The position numbers and the translations under genes were made by a program. The notes under the pieces are model-generated. The model did no database searches. It was not told the DNA's origin and worked only from the letters and a program-made list of their open reading frames with translations. From positions 1-35,208 of the forward strand of contig NZ_BCVJ01000019.1 of the NCBI RefSeq assembly GCF_001591685.1: a stretch of 35,208 bases of DNA, given 5' to 3'. The stretch comes from Ligilactobacillus murinus DSM 20452 = NBRC 14221 (lineage in GTDB: Bacteria; Bacillota; Bacilli; Lactobacillales; Lactobacillaceae). Shown piece by piece: positions 32,369 through 35,208 of the stretch. The first letter of the stretch is position 1, and each line of letters opens with the position of its first letter.

Positions 32369-34357
32369 ATGTTTTATGCTAAATTAGCTTTTCAAAATAT
32401 TCGTAAAAATAAACAGGCCTTTTTACCATTTTTACTGTCAATGATCTTTTTGACGGCCTTAAATACTTTGATGTTGATGGTCGCCAATGATCCAGGCTTG
32501 GCTAAACTCCAAGGTGCTGAAGCAATCACCCAGCTTTTTGGTTTTGGTTCTGTGATCGTATTGATCTTTTCAGTGGTGTTTGCTACTTATACGGAAACGA
32601 TACTAAACAAACAACGTAAAAACGAACTAGGTTTGTACAATGTTTTAGGCATGGGCAAACGTGAACTATATAAATTGACCTTCTTTGAAAAAGTGATCAA
32701 TTTGGTTACAACAGTTGTTTTAGGTGTCACAAGTGGTGTGATTTTTTCCCGGCTAGCGTATTTGATCATCAAAAAAATGATGGGGATCGGCAGTGAATTC
32801 AAGTTTACTTTAAATCCTTCGATCTTGACGCTTACGATCTTATTTATTGCTGGCATTTACGCATGGTTATATTTGATCAACGCTTTTAATATTTTTAAAA
32901 GTGATCCGATCGAGTTGTTACATGCTGAGCAAAAAGGTGAAAAAGAGCCTAAAGCTAAATGGTTCTTGGCTTTGGTCGGCCTAGTCACTTTGATTTGGGG
33001 TTACTGGATCGCACTTACGATCAAGTCCCCAGTTTCAGCGGTCACTAATTTCTTTATAGCAGTACTTTTAGTGATCATCGGGACTTACTTAATATTTACA
33101 GCCGGAAGCATCGTTATTTTAAAATTATTGCGTAAAAATGAAAACTACTACTATAATGTTAAGCATTTCATTCCTGTATCAGGGATGATCTACCGGATGA
33201 AACAAAATGCGGTCGGCTTGGCTAGCATCTGTATCTTATCAACGATGGTCTTAGTTACTGTTTCAACAACAGCGGGGCTCTTTTTTGGAGCAAATGATCA
33301 AGTTCAACAGGCGTTTCCACGCGATATCATGATCAGTTCAGCAAAACCACTGACAAAACTCAAACAAGTAGCTAAAAACTATGCTACTAAAGAAGATGTT
33401 AAATTAAGTGATATGCAGTATATTCGGACTAGTCAACGTTTATTGTTTACAAAAAAAGCTGACGATTTTAAAGCTTCTGACCGTGTGAATTATACTGTCT
33501 CAGATGTTACTAAAGCCATAAATGTAGTTTTGATCAGCTTGAGTGAATATAATACTTTAACAAAAGATAATTTGACCTTAACTAAACCAAATGATATCTT
33601 TATGTACACTACCGCGCAGAATTATCCTGAAAAGACAATGATATTGAATGGGCATAAGTATCAAATCAAGCAACAGGTCAACAAATTAAAAGACACAGGA
33701 CTGTTTAATGCCTCCCCGGTCGATTCCTACATTGTAGTTATGAAAGATCAAAAACAGATCGAGAAACTATTAAAAGAATTGTATAAAACTAAAGAGACAG
33801 CCATCTACTTAGAACCTGATTATCAATTAAATTTCAACATTGAACTTAAAGATCAAGCTAAACGTAAAGCGTTCATCCGGGGACTAAGCAAAGAGTTTGC
33901 TAAAACTGCGGATAAACAATGGTATTCCTTTCAGGACAAGGATAGCTATCGTGCAAGTGTCAAGCGCTTTGATGGTGGGTTCTTCTTTTTAGGGATCATT
34001 TTAGGGATAGCTTTCTTATTAGCTACGACATTGATCATCTATTACAAGCAAGTGTCTGAAGGGATGGATGATCGCAAACGTTTTGTGATCTTACAAAAAG
34101 TTGGGATGGATGAAGCTGAAGTCAAACGTGTGATCCACAGTCAGATCATGATGGTCTTCATTTTCCCATTAGCTTTTGCGATGTTACACGTTGCTTTTGC
34201 TTTTCCACTGATCAAAAAGATGTTGGTCTTATTTGGGATCACCAACTGGCAACTATTCTTAGTTGTTACGCTCGTGGTTGCATTGATCTTTAGCATCCTG
34301 TATTATGTTGTGTATCAATTAACTGCTCGGGTCTATTACCGTCTAGTTGAACGCTAA
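32369..34357 (+). CDS. BceB-type ABC transporter permease
   Basis: 662-aa membrane permease, the usual size for BceB. FtsX-like organisation of about ten transmembrane helices with a large extracellular domain between TM7 and TM8 (roughly residues 305-535), the part thought to recognise peptide antibiotics bound to lipid II-cycle intermediates. The segment IYRMKQNAVGLASICILSTMVLVTVS and the post-loop DRKRFVILQKVGMDEAEVKR are typical of the family. It forms a sensor-transporter complex with the BceS-like kinase. The antibiotic recognised cannot be deduced. Confidence 0.93.
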   Translation: MFYAKLAFQNIRKNKQAFLPFLLSMIFLTALNTLMLMVANDPGLAKLQGAEAITQLFGFGSVIVLIFSVVFATYTETILNKQRKNELGLYNVLGMGKRELYKLTFFEKVINLVTTVVLGVTSGVIFSRLAYLIIKKMMGIGSEFKFTLNPSILTLTILFIAGIYAWLYLINAFNIFKSDPIELLHAEQKGEKEPKAKWFLALVGLVTLIWGYWIALTIKSPVSAVTNFFIAVLLVIIGTYLIFTAGSIVILKLLRKNENYYYNVKHFIPVSGMIYRMKQNAVGLASICILSTMVLVTVSTTAGLFFGANDQVQQAFPRDIMISSAKPLTKLKQVAKNYATKEDVKLSDMQYIRTSQRLLFTKKADDFKASDRVNYTVSDVTKAINVVLISLSEYNTLTKDNLTLTKPNDIFMYTTAQNYPEKTMILNGHKYQIKQQVNKLKDTGLFNASPVDSYIVVMKDQKQIEKLLKELYKTKETAIYLEPDYQLNFNIELKDQAKRKAFIRGLSKEFAKTADKQWYSFQDKDSYRASVKRFDGGFFFLGIILGIAFLLATTLIIYYKQVSEGMDDRKRFVILQKVGMDEAEVKRVIHSQIMMVFIFPLAFAMLHVAFAFPLIKKMLVLFGITNWQLFLVVTLVVALIFSILYYVVYQLTARVYYRLVER

Positions 34358-34384
34358 ATAGTAAAAATTTAGGAGAGAAAGAAG

Positions 34385-35176
34385 ATGAGTTTTCTTAAAA
34401 AAGGTTTAACTGGTTATCAGTTAAAAGTTTTAGCAATGATCTTTATGTTGGTAGATCATTTGAACATGTATTTTGGGCCAGAGTTACATTGGCCTTTATG
34501 GGTCAATTTCTTAGGACGTTTCGTCGCCCCAACATTTTCATTTCTATTAGTCGAAGGATATTTTCATACGCGCAATAAACGGCGGTATTTAAAGCGTTTA
34601 TTGATCGGAGCCTTAGTTGTCGGGATCGGTAATATTATCTACAATCTCTTGACTAAGTCATATATCGATCCGTTCGATCATCAGCCAAATTACTTACTGT
34701 TTCTTGGGCCACATAATATCTTTTTGACGTTAGCTTTACAGCTGATCATGATGTGGTCGTTGGATAACATCTTAAATAAGCATAGGCGTAAGGCATCATG
34801 GCCGACATTTATCGTAAGTTTCCTTTTGATGTTTACTTTTACAGAAGGTGGGATCTATCTTTTACCGTTAGCTTTGATCTTCTTCTTAGGTCGTAAGTAT
34901 CACAAACAAGCGCCAATGCTTGGGGCAACATTTCTCTGGTGTGCTCTACTATTTGCTAAAGCTTATTACAGTTACAGTAGCGGAGCAACAGCTTCAGGCA
35001 CACTCTATGAGCATTTGACATTTGCTAGTGAATTTATGATGATAGCGGTCATTCCATTGATCTGGCTATATAATGGCAAACGTGGTGGAAGTGGTAGCCA
35101 AGCTGAAAAATCGTTCTTCTATATCTTTTATCCAGTTCACCTTTGGATCATTTACTTGATCAAAGCCTTTGTCTAA
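34385..35176 (+). CDS. TraX family membrane protein
   Basis: 263 aa with about seven or eight hydrophobic helices. LKVLAMIFMLVDHLNMYF near the N-terminus and FLGRFVAPTFSFLLVEGYFHT are TraX family marks. TraX of F plasmid acetylates pilin, and Gram-positive chromosomal homologues are of unknown role, probably membrane acyltransferases acting on surface molecules. It starts 27 nt after the permease gene with GGAGAG upstream, so it is probably part of the same operon. The window ends 32 nt after its stop, with no terminator visible yet. Confidence 0.85.
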   Translation: MSFLKKGLTGYQLKVLAMIFMLVDHLNMYFGPELHWPLWVNFLGRFVAPTFSFLLVEGYFHTRNKRRYLKRLLIGALVVGIGNIIYNLLTKSYIDPFDHQPNYLLFLGPHNIFLTLALQLIMMWSLDNILNKHRRKASWPTFIVSFLLMFTFTEGGIYLLPLALIFFLGRKYHKQAPMLGATFLWCALLFAKAYYSYSSGATASGTLYEHLTFASEFMMIAVIPLIWLYNGKRGGSGSQAEKSFFYIFYPVHLWIIYLIKAFV

Positions 35177-35208
35177 ATAAAAAATAGCCTGGGAGAATGG
35201 AACCTCCT

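Noticed and set aside
1-35208. CRISPR array, tRNA, rRNA, insertion sequence or toxin-antitoxin pair
   Set aside because: No regularly spaced repeats, no recognisable tRNA or rRNA sequence, no transposase motifs, and no small gene pairs of that type were found by eye.

Overview
The window is an ordinary core segment of a low-GC Gram-positive chromosome of the Lactobacillaceae. The gene neighbourhoods, the absence of dxs next to ispA, a D-lactate dehydrogenase beside rpsB, and the codon usage together suggest a Ligilactobacillus-like species; the genus is inference. I see 38 protein genes, 35 on the plus strand and three (lexA, plsC, mntH) on the minus strand. There are no rRNA or tRNA genes, no CRISPR array, no insertion sequence and no intact mobile element.

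Layout. 1-6530: folD-xseA-xseB-ispA-tlyA-argR-recN, the standard Firmicutes cluster for one-carbon metabolism, DNA repair, isoprenoid synthesis and arginine regulation, closed by a terminator. 6536-8030: lexA with an SOS operator, facing a DUF896 gene and a yneF-type gene. 8019-13065: plsC, trmN6-like and GIY-YIG (yazA-like) genes, a D-lactate dehydrogenase, then rpsB and tsf, each with its own terminator. 13066-13621: a gene-free AT-rich gap where pyrH-frr would normally follow tsf, probably a rearrangement junction. 13622-18387: cvfB-fur-xerD-ribT-scpA-scpB-rluB, tightly overlapping genes for RNA, iron and chromosome maintenance. 18393-19382: FMN riboswitch, attenuator and the riboflavin transporter gene ribU. 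19421-20998: mntH on the minus strand. 21210-28692: ypbB-recQ-lysM-cmk-rpsA-der-hup, a conserved Bacilli cluster. 28890-35176: corA, then a BceRS-BceAB-type antimicrobial-peptide sensing and detoxification module, and a TraX-family membrane protein.

No novel multi-gene system is evident. The most unusual signal is in translation initiation. In ispA, ldhD and plsC a strong purine-rich Shine-Dalgarno sequence abuts a perfect 6-8 bp inverted repeat, and the start codon follows 8-10 nt after the second arm, with little or no Shine-Dalgarno sequence close to the start. Folding the hairpin would restore a normal spacing. Weaker versions precede recN, rluB, the LysM gene and perhaps cmk. Other points of interest are a BceR-type operator inside the terminator stem of the sensor kinase gene, a candidate small transcript in the tsf-cvfB gap, near-identical terminators behind tsf and hup, and a strong excess of GATC in coding DNA caused by a preference for ATC isoleucine codons after G.

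Gene identities rest on motifs, lengths and gene order read by eye; no search or folding program was run.
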